Counted from the first letter of the stretch, positions 1-9,736 are shown. The stretch: 54,888 nucleotides of DNA from Aurantiacibacter odishensis (GCF_003605195.1 NZ_QYOS01000016.1:1-54888), one strand, 5' to 3'. Notes: generated by a model not told the origin, from the letters alone. Numbers and translations are program-made.

Positions 1-1532
1 TGTCCGCCAATATCGCCGAAATGGAACGCCGCCGTGAAGCTGCTCGCATGGGCGGGGGCCAGAAGCGCATCGACGCGCAGCACGCCAAGGGCAAGCTGAC
101 CGCGCGCGAACGGCTCGACGTGCTGCTGGACGAAGGCAGCTTCGAGGAACTCGATACCTACGTCGAGCACGACTGCGTCGATTTCGGGATGCAGGACCAG
201 AAGATACCGGGCGACGGGGTGGTGACCGGCAGCGGCACCATCAACGGGCGACTGGTCTATGTCTTCAGCCAGGATTTCACCGTGTTCGGCGGCAGTCTGT
301 CGAAGCGGCACGCGGAGAAGATCTGCAAGGTGATGGACAACGCCATGAAAGTCGGCGCGCCGGTGATCGGGCTGAACGATTCCGGCGGTGCGCGCATCCA
401 GGAAGGCGTGGCCAGCCTTGGCGGCTATGCCGAGGTGTTTCAGAAGAACGTGCTGGCATCGGGCGTCATCCCGCAGCTCAGCCTCATCATGGGGCCGTGC
501 GCGGGCGGGGCGGTCTATTCGCCGGCCATGACCGACTTCATCTTCATGGTGAAGGACAGCTCCTACATGTTCGTGACGGGGCCGGACGTGGTGAAGACCG
601 TCACCAACGAGGAAGTGACGCAGGAGGACCTCGGCGGCGCGGTGGTGCACACCACCAAGACGAGCGTTGCCGACCTTGCGCTGGAGAACGACATCGAGGC
701 GCTGCTGGCCGCGCGCGAACTGATCGGCTTCGTGCCCGAGAGCAACCGCGATCCGCTGCCCGAACTGCCGACAGACGATCCGTGGGACCGGCGCGAGGAC
801 AGCCTCGACACGCTGATCCCGGCCAGCTCCAACATGCCCTACGACATGCACGAGCTGATCCGCAAAGTGGTGGACGACGGCAATTTCTTCGAAATCCAGC
901 CCAAGCACGGTGCGAACATCATCACCGGCTTCGGCCGGATCGAGGGCAAGCCCGTGGGCTTCGTCGCCAACCAGCCGATGGTGCTGGCGGGCGTTCTGGA
1001 TATCGACGCCAGCCGCAAGGCCGCGCGCTTCGTGCGCTTCTGCGATGCGTTCAGCATCCCGATCGTGACCTTCGTGGACGTGCCCGGCTTCCTTCCCGGC
1101 ACAAGCCAGGAGCACAACGGCATCATCAAGCACGGCGCGAAGCTGCTGTTCGCCTATGCCGAGGCGACCGTGCCCAAGATCACCGTGATCACCCGCAAGG
1201 CCTATGGCGGTGCCTACGACGTGATGGCATCGAAGCACCTGCGCGGCGATCTCAACTACGCCTGGCCCACCGCCGAGATCGCCGTGATGGGCGCGAAAGG
1301 CGCAGTCGAGATCATCTTCCGGCAGGACCGCGACAACCCTGACAAGATCGCCGAGAAGACGAAGGAATACGAAGACCGCTTCGCCAATCCCTTCGTCGCG
1401 GCATCGCGCGGCTACATCGACGAGGTGATCTACCCACACTCGACCCGCCGTCGCATCGCGCTGGGGCTGCGCAAGCTGGCAGGCAAGAAGCTCGAGAACC
1501 CGTGGAAGAAGCACGATAATCTGCCGTTGTGA
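1..1532 (+). CDS. pccB: Propionyl-CoA carboxylase beta subunit (first base clipped)
   Basis: Carboxyltransferase subunit that moves CO2 from biotin to propionyl-CoA to give methylmalonyl-CoA, in the cytosol with the biotin-carrying alpha subunit (not in this window). The window opens with TG followed by Ser-Ala-Asn-Ile-Ala-Glu and then Met at base 21; the family usually begins [12 protein letters not shown], so the true ATG starts one base before the window and the protein is about 510 residues. The two crotonase-type halves are complete: the N-terminal half has [11 protein letters not shown] and the [12 protein letters not shown] oxyanion region, the C-terminal half has [12 protein letters not shown] and AYGGAYDVM. 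Full family length, no disruption. The next gene starts on its stop codon (GTGA overlap). An acetyl-CoA or methylcrotonyl-CoA enzyme is less likely given the close PccB-type N-terminus. Confidence 0.93.
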   Translation, partial: SANIAEMERRREAARMGGGQKRIDAQHAKGKLTARERLDVLLDEGSFEELDTYVEHDCVDFGMQDQKIPGDGVVTGSGTINGRLVYVFSQDFTVFGGSLSKRHAEKICKVMDNAMKVGAPVIGLNDSGGARIQEGVASLGGYAEVFQKNVLASGVIPQLSLIMGPCAGGAVYSPAMTDFIFMVKDSSYMFVTGPDVVKTVTNEEVTQEDLGGAVVHTTKTSVADLALENDIEALLAARELIGFVPESNRDPLPELPTDDPWDRREDSLDTLIPASSNMPYDMHELIRKVVDDGNFFEIQPKHGANIITGFGRIEGKPVGFVANQPMVLAGVLDIDASRKAARFVRFCDAFSIPIVTFVDVPGFLPGTSQEHNGIIKHGAKLLFAYAEATVPKITVITRKAYGGAYDVMASKHLRGDLNYAWPTAEIAVMGAKGAVEIIFRQDRDNPDKIAEKTKEYEDRFANPFVAASRGYIDEVIYPHSTRRRIALGLRKLAGKKLENPWKKHDNLPL

Positions 1533-1978
1533 GGCCTAGGCTCACCACCATCGGCTACGCCCACGCCACGCAGGATGCACTGATCGCGGCGCTGCGCGAG
1601 GCAAGGGTCGAACTCCTCGCCGATATCCGTGCCTTGCCGCTATCGCGCCGTGCGGGCTTTTCGAAGAACTCGCTGAAAGCAGCGGTGGAAGAGGCGGGGA
1701 TCGCCTATGCCCACTTCAAGCATCTCGGCACGCCCAAGGAAGGCCGCGATGCGGCGCGCAAGGGCGATTATGCGACCTTGCGGCGCGTTTACGAAGGCCA
1801 GCTGGAATTGCCGGAGGCGCTGGCGCAGATAGCAGAAATCCAGGCGCTCGCCGCCGGGAAACGCATTTGCCTGCTGTGCTATTGCGGAGAGGCGGAGAAG
1901 TGCCACCGCTCGCTCCTGATCGAGCACGCTTTTCCCGATGCCAGCGTCATCCACCTGCACCCGCAACTACCGACCTAG
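1529..1978 (+). CDS. DUF488 family protein
   Basis: Small cytosolic protein of 149 residues in the DUF488 family, whose biochemical role is not established. It starts at a GTG that overlaps the pccB stop codon (GTGA), so the two are probably translated together. Visible family marks are the N-terminal [10 protein letters not shown] segment, the [17 protein letters not shown] stretch around residues 30-47, and the C-terminal [14 protein letters not shown] motif near residues 118-131, in which Cys and His residues are closely spaced as is usual for the family. Nothing here indicates a substrate. The coupling to pccB may only reflect gene packing. Confidence 0.85.
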   Translation: MRPRLTTIGYAHATQDALIAALREARVELLADIRALPLSRRAGFSKNSLKAAVEEAGIAYAHFKHLGTPKEGRDAARKGDYATLRRVYEGQLELPEALAQIAEIQALAAGKRICLLCYCGEAEKCHRSLLIEHAFPDASVIHLHPQLPT

Positions 1979-2010
1979 GACCGTATGCCGCGCCTGTGCG
2001 TATAGATCGC

Positions 2011-2535
2011 ATGTGGTTCGATAAATGGTCCGACGTAGCCCAGATCGCAGCGACGACGCTGGTGATCTACGTGCTGCTCATCATCATTCTGCAGGTGTCC
2101 GGCAAGCGCAGCCTTGCGAAGCTCAATATCTTCGACCTCGTCGTCACCGTGGCGCTGGGCTCGATCCTTGCCTCGGTCATGCTCACCAATTCGCTGTCCA
2201 TCGCCGATGGCGTGACGGCCTTCGTGGTGCTGGCGGGGCTGCAATGGCTGGTGAGTTTTGTGTCGGTGCGCGTGGGCTGGTTCAAGCGAGTGATCCGCTC
2301 CGATGCGCGGCTGCTCCTCAAAGACGGCAAGTTTCTCGAACAGGAAATGAAGGCCGAGCGGGTGACCCACGGCGAGATCGAGGCAGCCATCCGCAAGCAG
2401 GGCCACGGCAGGATCGAGCAGATCGCCGCCGTTGTGCTGGAAACGGACGGCGGGTTCAGCGTGATCGAAAGCCCGCCCGCCAGCCAGTACAGCGCTTTGA
2501 AAGACCTGCTGGAAGGCACGGACGAAAAGGAATAG
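2011..2535 (+). CDS. DUF421 (YetF-type) membrane protein
   Basis: Membrane protein of 174 residues in the DUF421/YetF family, which has two or three N-terminal membrane helices and a C-terminal cytosolic domain; the function is not firmly known. Hydrophobic segments lie at about residues 10-28, 40-60 and 68-86. The diagnostic stretch GKRSLAKLNIFDLVVTVALG (residues 31-50) is present, and the C-terminal part contains the LLKDGKFLEQEMKAERVT region. The ATG at 2011 was chosen because the reading frame upstream lies inside the preceding DUF488 gene. It is followed six bases later by the end of aroB from the opposite strand, so the two genes converge. Confidence 0.85.
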   Translation: MWFDKWSDVAQIAATTLVIYVLLIIILQVSGKRSLAKLNIFDLVVTVALGSILASVMLTNSLSIADGVTAFVVLAGLQWLVSFVSVRVGWFKRVIRSDARLLLKDGKFLEQEMKAERVTHGEIEAAIRKQGHGRIEQIAAVVLETDGGFSVIESPPASQYSALKDLLEGTDEKE

Positions 2536-2541
2536 CGGGTC

Positions 2542-3651
2542 CTAGTGGGCCTGTAGCTGCTCGCTAAGGAACGCTGCAATGTCCGCCATGTCCACCTGCT
2601 TGTCGACGAAGGCTGCGCCTATGCCGCTCAGCAGGATGAAGGGCAGGGTACCTGCGTCCATTTTCTTGTCGTGCAGCATGTGCGCGGCAAGGTCCGCGCC
2701 GCTGCAATCCATGCCAAGAGAGGCAATCTCGCTGCGCAGTCCCGCCTTGTCGATCGCGGCGGTGACGCGGGCGGCGTCGTCCAGCGAAATATAGTCCTGC
2801 CGCGCCGAATATCGCGCCGCCAGCACCATGCCGAGCGCTACCGCTTCGCCGTGCAGCAGTATGTCCGAGAAGCCTGTCTCGGCCTCCAGCGCGTGGCCGA
2901 AGGTGTGGCCAAGGTTGAGCAGGGCGCGTTTGCCGGTCGTCTCGCGTTCGTCCTCGGCGACTATGCGAGCCTTGGCCTTCACGCTCTGGGTAACGGCATA
3001 TTGCAGCGCTTCTGGATCGCGCGCCGTCACTTTCGCGCCGTTCGCTTCGCACCATTCGAAAAAGTCCGCATCGCCGAGGATGCCGTACTTGATGACCTCT
3101 GCGTAACCGGCGCCCATTTCGCGCGGAGGTAGGGTATCGAGCGTTGCCGTATCGGCCAGCACGAGCGCAGGCTGGTGAAACGCGCCGACGAGGTTCTTGC
3201 CCGCAGAGGTGTTGATCGCCGTCTTGCCGCCCACGCTGCTGTCGACCTGCGCCAGCAATGTGGTGGGTATCTGCACGAAGCCGCACCCGCGCTTCAGCAC
3301 GGCTGCGGCAAAGCCGGTGAGGTCGCCCACCACGCCGCCGCCCAGCGCGAAGATATGGTCGCCGCGCTCGATCCCGCGTTCCAGCAACCAATCGATCAGC
3401 TTTTCCAGCACGGCCCAGCTCTTCGCGCCTTCGCCCGCCTCGGCGATGAACCAGTCGACGCCCACGCCTGTCGCACCAAGCGCAGTCTCCAGTCGTTCGC
3501 CATGGGCGGCGTGCGAGTTGCGATCGGCGACGGCGGCGACGCGGTCCTTGCGGATGAAGCCCTTTGCCAGCGATCCGGCGTCGTCCAGCAATCCATTGCC
3601 GACTTGCACATCGTAGCCGCGCCCGGCCAGTTCAACGCGGATTACAGCCAT
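2542..3651 (-). CDS. aroB: 3-dehydroquinate synthase
   Basis: Second step of the shikimate pathway: converts DAHP to 3-dehydroquinate using NAD+ and a divalent metal, in the cytosol. The protein is 369 residues, normal for the family. Visible motifs are GGGVVGDLTGF (nucleotide binding), TTLLAQVDSSVGGKTAIN (substrate and phosphate binding) and NLGHTFGHALE, which carries metal-binding His residues. The start is the ATG at 3651; the frame is open further upstream but that sequence is Arg/His-rich and lies inside aroK. The start overlaps the end of aroK by 10 bases, so aroK-aroB is one translationally coupled operon. It converges on the DUF421 gene with a 6-base gap. Confidence 0.96.
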   Translation of the reverse strand: MAVIRVELAGRGYDVQVGNGLLDDAGSLAKGFIRKDRVAAVADRNSHAAHGERLETALGATGVGVDWFIAEAGEGAKSWAVLEKLIDWLLERGIERGDHIFALGGGVVGDLTGFAAAVLKRGCGFVQIPTTLLAQVDSSVGGKTAINTSAGKNLVGAFHQPALVLADTATLDTLPPREMGAGYAEVIKYGILGDADFFEWCEANGAKVTARDPEALQYAVTQSVKAKARIVAEDERETTGKRALLNLGHTFGHALEAETGFSDILLHGEAVALGMVLAARYSARQDYISLDDAARVTAAIDKAGLRSEIASLGMDCSGADLAAHMLHDKKMDAGTLPFILLSGIGAAFVDKQVDMADIAAFLSEQLQAH

Positions 3652-4217
3652 TGGTCGAGTTCCTCGAGTATGCGCGCCACGGCCTGCAAATGCGGCCCGG
3701 CGCTGCTGGTGACGTGGATGGGAGCCTTTGCATAGGCAGGCTCGCGCTCTGCTTTCATGCGAGTAATGATTTCCCGCGCGTTGCCGCCGCGAAGCAGCGG
3801 GCGCTTGTTGTTGCGACCAACGCGCTCCACCAGCGTGTCGATATCGCTGTCGAGCCATACGGCCACGCCTTTTTCGAGGATGATGCCGCGCGTATCGTCC
3901 TGCACAAATGCGCCGCCGCCGGTGGCGATCACGCAGTCGTTGCCTTCGTCTTCCAGCAAGCGCGCGATCACGCGGCGTTCACCGTCGCGGAAATAGGGTT
4001 CGCCGAACTGGTCGAAAATTTCGGGGATGGACATGTTGGCAGCTTCGGCGATCTCGTCGTCGGCATCGACGAAGTGCAGTCCCAGCGTACCCGCCAGCTT
4101 GCGGCCCACGGTGCTCTTGCCCACGCCCATCATGCCCACCAGCACGATCGGGCGCGTCAGGCGGCCGCGAATGGAGCGGATCGTCGCATCATCGGGCAAG
4201 GGCGTGGCAATGGTCAT
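3642..4217 (-). CDS. aroK: Shikimate kinase
   Basis: Phosphorylates shikimate to shikimate-3-phosphate with ATP, fifth step of the shikimate pathway. The Walker A motif is GMMGVGKSTVGRKLA near residues 28-42, followed by the shikimate-binding DADDEIE region and the ATGGGAF loop. The length is 191 residues, with an N-terminal extension of about 20 residues compared with short shikimate kinases. The ATG at 4217 is preferred; an upstream in-frame ATG would extend it into the divergent promoter region. It is the first gene of the leftward aroK-aroB operon, divergent from the 41-residue peptide gene that begins about 100 bases to the right. Confidence 0.94.
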   Translation of the reverse strand: MTIATPLPDDATIRSIRGRLTRPIVLVGMMGVGKSTVGRKLAGTLGLHFVDADDEIAEAANMSIPEIFDQFGEPYFRDGERRVIARLLEDEGNDCVIATGGGAFVQDDTRGIILEKGVAVWLDSDIDTLVERVGRNNKRPLLRGGNAREIITRMKAEREPAYAKAPIHVTSSAGPHLQAVARILEELDQWL

Positions 4218-4313
4218 TGCCGCAAGGCCTATAGTTGGGCTAGTCGCGCTGGCAAGCATGAGCCGCTTTGTGGCGGCCAAGGGAAGCTATTTGCAAAAGT
4301 GTCGAAACGACGG

Positions 4314-4439
4314 ATGACGATGGTGGTGATTGTGGTGCTGGCTCTGGCCGTGTTGCTGGGCGTAGCCTGGTACGATGGCGGACGGCAGGAACAGCGCCTG
4401 ATCGTGGAGCCGGTTTCGCTGCCGGAGGGCGATTCGTGA
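4314..4439 (+). CDS. Small single-pass membrane peptide, unknown function
   Basis: A 41-residue open frame beginning MTMVVIVVLALAVLLG, so nearly the whole N-terminal half is one membrane helix (residues 3-20), followed by a charged tail ending PEGDS. An alternative GTG start at 4299 would add five residues. Its stop codon overlaps the GTG start of the following gene (GTGA at 4436-4439), which is the same coupling seen in the proven operons of this window and is the main reason to believe it is translated. It is divergent from aroK. I do not recognise the family. A role linked to the following secreted protein, such as anchoring or export, is only a guess. Confidence 0.6.
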   Translation: MTMVVIVVLALAVLLGVAWYDGGRQEQRLIVEPVSLPEGDS

Positions 4440-6286
4440 AGCGCGCCGTATTCCTCATCACCGCTGCCGGATTGGCGCTCACCTCCTCGCTGGCAATGGC
4501 GGGCGGTCCGGAAGACCTGCTGCCCGACATTTTCCGCGATCCGCCGCCGCAGCAGCAGCCTGCGCCTGCACCGACACCCACTGCAACGCGCACTTCGGCG
4601 CCCTCTCAGCCAGCCACGCCTTCCGCGCCGGGCGGCAGCGGCGAGGTCGTGCAGCCGATCCCGGACAGTTCCGGTCCGTCGTCTCCGGGCCGGGTGAGCC
4701 TGCCGGAAGACTTCCCCTCGCTCGCAGAGCTGGAGCAGATGGAGCCGGACGAGATTAACGCCATTCTCGGCCTGCGTCCCAAGTTCGACATTCCCGCAGC
4801 CGCCCGCCGCGCGGTGGAAGGCGTGGGCCTGATCGCCCAGGCCGAGGGCGGTTTCCCGCGCGGTTCGCTGCGTAACCAGCCTGCGCGCCTTGTCAGCGCC
4901 GCGATCCAGGCCAGTAATGGTCCGCTCGTGTCGCGCTGGGGCCATATCCTCATGCGCCGCGCGCTTGCCAGCCGTCTCGATGCCCCCGAAGGCATGAACC
5001 CTGTCGCCTTCGCCGCCATGCGCGCCCGCGCTCTTGGCAGCATGGGCGAGGGTGCCGTGGCGCGCAGCTTCGTACAGGATATCGACGGTTCGGAGTACAA
5101 TCCGGCGCTGGCCGGTGCGGCCTTCGACGCTTACCTCGCGACGGGCGACGTGCTGGGCATGTGCCCTGTTGCGCGCTTGCAGAGCGACCTTGTCGACACG
5201 CCCGAATGGGAACTTCTACAAGCGATCTGCGCCGCCTATCTCGGCGAAGCCCGCAGCGCGGATCGCCGCCTGCAGCGCGCTTTCGGCACCGGCGTTGCCG
5301 AGGAGATCGACGTGCGCCTGGCACAGCGATACGCGGGCGCTGCGGGCGAGGGTGGCCGCGCCGTGAACATCGAATGGGGCGGCGTCGAGGAACTTACCCC
5401 CTGGCGATACGCGCTGGCGCGCGCCGTAGGTGAGGACCTGCCTGAGGAGCTTCGCGGCGAGCTTGGGGCGGCCTACGATATTTCCGATGTCTTGATCCCG
5501 GCGACACCGCTTCTCCAGCGCGTAGACGTTGCCGGCACGGCGGCCGAGCGCGGGGTGATTTCCTCTGCCGCCATGGTCGATCTCTATTCCCAGCTCTGGG
5601 CGAGCGACAGTTACGATGCAGCGGACAAGGCGCTCGCCGCCCAACTGCGCGAGGCCTACGTCGCCAACACTCCGGACCAGCGGCTCGCCGCCATGCGCAC
5701 GCTGTGGGGCGACGGGCTGGACTATGGCCGCCTCGTCCTCACCGCCTATGCCGCCGCGCGCCTGCCGGTGAGCGAGGACATGGCGGACGATGCCGCGCCG
5801 CTGATCGCCTCGATGCTGACCGCCGGACTGGACCGTAACGCAATGCGTTGGGCCAGCGTGGTATCGGAAGGAAGCGAGGCCTGGGCGCTGCTAGCGCTTG
5901 CGCAGCCGAACCGTAACGCAAACGTCGATCGCGGGGCGGTGGACAGCTTCGTCGATGACGATGACAGCTCCGACATGCGCAAGTCCGCGTTCCTGGTGGC
6001 GGGTCTTGCCGGGCTGGGCCGGATCGACAGTGGCGATCTCGCGGATTTCTCCGAGCGCGTCGGCGTGAACCTCACGCGGCGCAGTGCGTGGAGCGACAAG
6101 ATCGGCCGGGCCGGTGAACTGGGCAATTCGACGCTCGTGGCGCTGCTCGCCGGACTGGGAATGCAGGGCAACAGCTGGGAGCGGATGACACCCCGCCATG
6201 TCTATCACATCGTGCGCGCGCTCAATGCCGCAGGCCTCGAGGCCGAAGCCCGGATGATCGCCGCGGAGGCGGTCGCGCGCGGATAG
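4436..6286 (+). CDS. Secreted protein of unknown function (616 aa)
   Basis: Starts at a GTG overlapping the stop of the 41-residue peptide. It begins with a clear signal peptide (Lys-Arg, hydrophobic core LITAAGLALTSSLAMA, probable cleavage after residue 22), so the mature protein is periplasmic or outside. Residues about 36-80 are a Pro/Ala/Ser/Thr-rich linker. The remaining 530 residues are Ala/Leu/Glu-rich and look almost wholly helical, like a repeat solenoid, but no named repeat or catalytic motif is apparent. It is followed after 4 bases by xerD and then accA, so it sits in a rightward operon with core genes. I do not recognise a function; tetratricopeptide-like scaffolding is possible but unproven. 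Confidence 0.8.
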   Translation: MKRAVFLITAAGLALTSSLAMAGGPEDLLPDIFRDPPPQQQPAPAPTPTATRTSAPSQPATPSAPGGSGEVVQPIPDSSGPSSPGRVSLPEDFPSLAELEQMEPDEINAILGLRPKFDIPAAARRAVEGVGLIAQAEGGFPRGSLRNQPARLVSAAIQASNGPLVSRWGHILMRRALASRLDAPEGMNPVAFAAMRARALGSMGEGAVARSFVQDIDGSEYNPALAGAAFDAYLATGDVLGMCPVARLQSDLVDTPEWELLQAICAAYLGEARSADRRLQRAFGTGVAEEIDVRLAQRYAGAAGEGGRAVNIEWGGVEELTPWRYALARAVGEDLPEELRGELGAAYDISDVLIPATPLLQRVDVAGTAAERGVISSAAMVDLYSQLWASDSYDAADKALAAQLREAYVANTPDQRLAAMRTLWGDGLDYGRLVLTAYAAARLPVSEDMADDAAPLIASMLTAGLDRNAMRWASVVSEGSEAWALLALAQPNRNANVDRGAVDSFVDDDDSSDMRKSAFLVAGLAGLGRIDSGDLADFSERVGVNLTRRSAWSDKIGRAGELGNSTLVALLAGLGMQGNSWERMTPRHVYHIVRALNAAGLEAEARMIAAEAVARG

Positions 6287-6290
6287 GGCC

Positions 6291-7169
6291 GTGTCCGCCG
6301 CCATCGACAGCTTCCTTGCCATGCTGGCTGCGGAGCGGGGCGCGGCAGCGAACACCCTGGCCGCCTATCGTAGGGACCTGGAAGGTAGCGAAGGCGTTGT
6401 CGGCGACCTCGCTCACGCCTCGCGCGCAGACTTGGAGAAATTGCCCCGCGCCTGGGCCGACCTCGCCCCTTCGACGGTGGCTCGCAAAGTATCGGCCCTG
6501 CGCCAGTTCTTCGGCTTTTGCATCGACGAGGGGTTGCGGGAGGACGACCCGTCCACCGCGCTGCCAAGACCACAAGCTCGCCGTCCGCTGCCCAAGATCT
6601 TGACCCACGCCGAAGTTGCCGCGCTGTTCGAGCAGGCCGAGAGCGAAGCTGCCGGTGACAGGCCTGCTGCGGTGCGAATGCTCGCGCTGCTGGAACTGCT
6701 CTATGGCTCGGGCCTGCGCGCCACGGAGCTTGTCGGCCTGCCGGTGGCGGCGGTGCCCCGCGATGCGCCATTCCTGACCGTCACGGGCAAGGGCGGACAG
6801 CAGCGGATGGTCCCTGTCTCGCGCCGCGCCCAGCGGGCGATTGCGCGGTGGATGGAAGTAAGGGAAAGCGGTTCGACCTTCCTCTTCCCCTCGCGCAAGG
6901 GCCACCTGACGCGCATCCGGCTGTATCAGATGCTGAAGGAACTCGCGGCCCGCGCCGATCTCGACCCGGCCAAGGTTTCCCCACACGTCCTGCGCCATGC
7001 CTTTGCCACGCATCTGTTGGAGGGCGGTGCCGACCTCAGGGTGTTGCAGACCCTGTTGGGGCACGCCGACATCGCCACCACGCAGATCTACACCCACGTC
7101 GATTCCGCGCGGCTCGTGGAGCTGGTGAATGAACGGCATCCTCTTGCAGGCGGGCGCGGAGCGGGGTAG
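6291..7169 (+). CDS. xerD: Site-specific tyrosine recombinase XerD
   Basis: Tyrosine recombinase acting with XerC at the dif site to resolve chromosome dimers. The protein is 292 residues with a GTG start four bases after the previous stop. It has an N-terminal SAM-like core-binding domain (about 1-85) and a C-terminal catalytic domain with all active-site residues: Arg143 in GSGLRATEL, Lys167 in GKGGQQR, His232 and Arg235 in [10 protein letters not shown], His258 in [10 protein letters not shown], and nucleophile Tyr267. Its place between housekeeping genes and next to accA argues for the core recombinase and not a mobile integrase. XerC is the alternative name to consider; I chose XerD because of the accA neighbourhood. 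Confidence 0.88.
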   Translation: MSAAIDSFLAMLAAERGAAANTLAAYRRDLEGSEGVVGDLAHASRADLEKLPRAWADLAPSTVARKVSALRQFFGFCIDEGLREDDPSTALPRPQARRPLPKILTHAEVAALFEQAESEAAGDRPAAVRMLALLELLYGSGLRATELVGLPVAAVPRDAPFLTVTGKGGQQRMVPVSRRAQRAIARWMEVRESGSTFLFPSRKGHLTRIRLYQMLKELAARADLDPAKVSPHVLRHAFATHLLEGGADLRVLQTLLGHADIATTQIYTHVDSARLVELVNERHPLAGGRGAG

Positions 7170-7179
7170 CGGCACTGGC

Positions 7180-8139
7180 ATGATTTCCTACCTCGAATTC
7201 GAAAAGCCGGTTGCAGAACTGGAAGCCAGGATCACCGAGCTGCGCGACGCAGCGGGCGAGGATGGCCAGGTCGACATCTCGAAAGAGTTGGCAAGGCTGG
7301 AGAAAAGAAGCGCGGCCCTGCTGGAAAGCACCTATCGCGAACTTACGCCGTGGCAGAAGACACAGGTTGCCCGTCATCCTTCGCGGCCGCATTTCCAGGA
7401 TTACCTGAAGCACGGCTTCACCGATTTCATCCCGATGGGCGGCGATCGCTCCTACGCTGACGATCAGGCGATCATGGGCGGCCTCGCGCGGCTGGATGGT
7501 CGCAAGGTGATGCTGATCGGCCACGAAAAGGGCCACGATACCGAGAGCCGGATCAAGCACAATTTCGGCATGGGCAAGCCGGAGGGCTATCGCAAGGCAA
7601 TCCGCCTGATGGAACTGGCGGACCGATTCGGCCTGCCGGTGGTGACGCTGGTGGATACATCCGGCGCATTTCCCGGCATCGAGGCCGAGGAACGCGGGCA
7701 GGCAGAAGCCATTGCCCGCTCGACCGAGGCCTGCCTCGCGCTGGGCGTGCCGATGGTGGCCGCAATCGTGGGCGAGGGCGGTTCGGGCGGCGCGGTGGCG
7801 CTGGCGAGTGCGGAGCGTGTGCTGATGTTCGAACACGCCGTTTACTCTGTGATTTCGCCGGAGGGTTGCGCATCGATCCTGTGGCGCACGGCGGAGAAGG
7901 CACCGCTCGCGGCAGAATCGATGAAGATGACGGCGCAGGACCTGGAAAAGCTTGGCGTCATCGATCGCATCGTGCCCGAGCCGGTGGGTGGTGCCCAGCG
8001 CAATCCGCAAGTCGCGGCCGAAGCCCTTGCGAAAGCGATCGGCGAGGAACTGGACGCGCTCTCGGGCCTGGACGCCGATACCCTGCGGCGCCAGCGCGAG
8101 GATCGGTTTCTTGCCATCGGGCGCAACATCTCGCGCTGA
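7180..8139 (+). CDS. accA: Acetyl-CoA carboxylase carboxyltransferase subunit alpha
   Basis: With AccD it transfers the carboxyl group from biotin to acetyl-CoA, giving malonyl-CoA for fatty acid synthesis. The start [15 protein letters not shown] is typical of the family; the ATG at 7180 lies 11 bases after the xerD stop. The protein is 319 residues, normal length. Visible features are the [17 protein letters not shown] region, the [18 protein letters not shown] segment, and the [20 protein letters not shown] and [11 protein letters not shown] stretches that form the acyl-CoA and biotin pocket. No other acc gene is in the window. It probably shares a transcript with xerD. Confidence 0.96.
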   Translation: MISYLEFEKPVAELEARITELRDAAGEDGQVDISKELARLEKRSAALLESTYRELTPWQKTQVARHPSRPHFQDYLKHGFTDFIPMGGDRSYADDQAIMGGLARLDGRKVMLIGHEKGHDTESRIKHNFGMGKPEGYRKAIRLMELADRFGLPVVTLVDTSGAFPGIEAEERGQAEAIARSTEACLALGVPMVAAIVGEGGSGGAVALASAERVLMFEHAVYSVISPEGCASILWRTAEKAPLAAESMKMTAQDLEKLGVIDRIVPEPVGGAQRNPQVAAEALAKAIGEELDALSGLDADTLRRQREDRFLAIGRNISR

Positions 8140-8154
8140 TCCGATGCCCCGGCG

Positions 8155-8179
8155 GGAACACTAGTTCGACAATTCGGTT
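8155..8179 (+). promoter_or_regulatory. Candidate EcfG-type (general stress sigma) promoter
   Basis: GGAAC at 8155-8159, a 16-base spacer, then GGTT at 8176-8179. The alphaproteobacterial general-stress sigma factor EcfG recognises GGAAC-N16/17-CGTT, so this differs at one base of the -10 element. It lies 61 bases before the M48 protease start, in the short gap after accA. Inferred from pattern only. Confidence 0.5.
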
Positions 8180-8240
8180 CTGTGGGACAATACACGCGCG
8201 CATCGTGCCGGTGCGTCGCCAGTCCTGCGAGGAGGCCCGA

Positions 8241-9713
8241 ATGCCGCTGAAGATCACCCGTAAATTCACTGCCATGGCGCTTGCCGGTGCCGCGTCGCTC
8301 GCGCTGGGCGCCTGCGCCAGCATACCGGGCGCGAACGTCGCGCCAGGATCGCCGATTACCGCTGAAGAGGCGCAGCTGGGTGCAGAGAATCACGAGGCGT
8401 TTGTCAACGAATTCGGCGGCGCCATGACGGGGCCCTATGCCCGCTACGTCGATCAGGTCGGCTCAAACATCGCGCTGCAATCTGGCCTTGCCACGCGGCC
8501 CGACGCGTTCGAGGTAACCCTGCTGAACTCCAGCGTGAACAACGCTTTCGCCGTGCCTGGCGGCTATGTCTACGCCACGCGCCAGCTTGTGAACCTGATG
8601 AACAACGAGGCGGAACTTGCCGCCGTGCTGGGCCACGAGGTCGGCCACGTTGCCGCCCGCCACTCGGCTCGCCGTCAGCAGGCCGCGCAGCGCAACCAGT
8701 TGCTCGGTCTCCTGGGTGCAGTGATCGGCGGCGCGGTGTTGGGTAGCCCGGAACTTGGCCAGCTGGCGCAGCAGGGGTCGCAGCTTGCAACGCTCAGGTA
8801 TTCCCGGAGCCAGGAACTGGAGGCGGACCAGCTGGGCATCCAGTACCTCAACCGCGCCGGATACGATCCGAACGCCATGGCAACGCTGCTGGCGAGCCTT
8901 GCCGCCCAGAACCAGCTGGATGCACAGTTGCAGGGCCGCGAAAACGCCACAATCCCTGAATGGGCCTCGACTCACCCCGACCCCGCCAGCCGTGTGCAGA
9001 ATGCGCGCCAGCTTGCAGGCGGCGCTACGGGCGTCGTGAACCGTGAAACTTTCCTGCGCAACATCGACGGTATGATCTACGGTGACGATCCCGAGCAGGG
9101 CATCATCGAGGGGCGGCAGTTCATCCACCCGATCCTGCGCTTCAGCTTTACCGCGCCGCAGGGGTTCTACATGGTCAACGGTACCCGCGCCGTTACCATC
9201 AATGGCGATCAGGGCCGTGCGCAGCTGACCGTCGGCCCCTACAACAACAACCTAGACGCCTATGTCCGCAACGTCTTCAACGCCCTGGGTGGACAGCAGC
9301 AGCAGATTACCCCGTCCAGCATCTCGCGCACGACCGTGAACGGTCTTCCGGCTGCGTACGGCACGGCCAGGGTGAACAACGGTCAGCAGCAGGTGGACGT
9401 GACCGTCTTCGCCTACGAGTTCAGCAGCGATACTGCCTATCACTTCGCGTCGATCACGCCCGCTGGGCAGGCTAGCGTCTTCAACCCGCTCTACCAGTCG
9501 ATGCGGCGAATCAGCGCGAACGAGGCGGGCAGTGTGGTGCCGAGGCGGATCGATGTCGTGACCGCAGGGCGCGGCGACACGGTTCGGTCGCTGGCCGGGC
9601 GCATGGCTTACACCGACGCACAGGAGGCGCGCTTCCGTGTGTTGAACGGTCTCGGATCGAACGATCAGATCGTACCGGGCCGCGAATACAAGATCGTCGT
9701 CCGCTCTAATTGA
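8241..9713 (+). CDS. M48 family metalloprotease lipoprotein with C-terminal LysM-like domain
   Basis: Zinc metalloprotease of 490 residues, probably anchored in the periplasm. It begins with a lipoprotein signal ending LALGAC, so Cys25 would be lipidated. The zinc motif is GHEVGH (His132, Glu133, His136) and the downstream RSQELEADQLG carries the third ligand Glu, as in BepA/YfgC-type proteases that handle outer-membrane proteins. Residues about 300-430 are a beta-rich domain, and the last 50 residues (TAGRGDTVRSLAGRM to REYKIVV) resemble a LysM repeat. The ATG at 8241 has a good Shine-Dalgarno (GGAGG at 8230-8234). A candidate stress promoter lies upstream, and strong hairpins follow the stop. 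Confidence 0.88.
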   Translation: MPLKITRKFTAMALAGAASLALGACASIPGANVAPGSPITAEEAQLGAENHEAFVNEFGGAMTGPYARYVDQVGSNIALQSGLATRPDAFEVTLLNSSVNNAFAVPGGYVYATRQLVNLMNNEAELAAVLGHEVGHVAARHSARRQQAAQRNQLLGLLGAVIGGAVLGSPELGQLAQQGSQLATLRYSRSQELEADQLGIQYLNRAGYDPNAMATLLASLAAQNQLDAQLQGRENATIPEWASTHPDPASRVQNARQLAGGATGVVNRETFLRNIDGMIYGDDPEQGIIEGRQFIHPILRFSFTAPQGFYMVNGTRAVTINGDQGRAQLTVGPYNNNLDAYVRNVFNALGGQQQQITPSSISRTTVNGLPAAYGTARVNNGQQQVDVTVFAYEFSSDTAYHFASITPAGQASVFNPLYQSMRRISANEAGSVVPRRIDVVTAGRGDTVRSLAGRMAYTDAQEARFRVLNGLGSNDQIVPGREYKIVVRSN

Positions 9714-9736
9714 GCGTGCGCACCAGAAAAAGGAAA

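Noticed and set aside
6291-7169. Mobile-element integrase
   Set aside because: The tyrosine recombinase lies between housekeeping genes with no repeats or cargo, next to accA, and has standard Xer length, so it is the core XerD.
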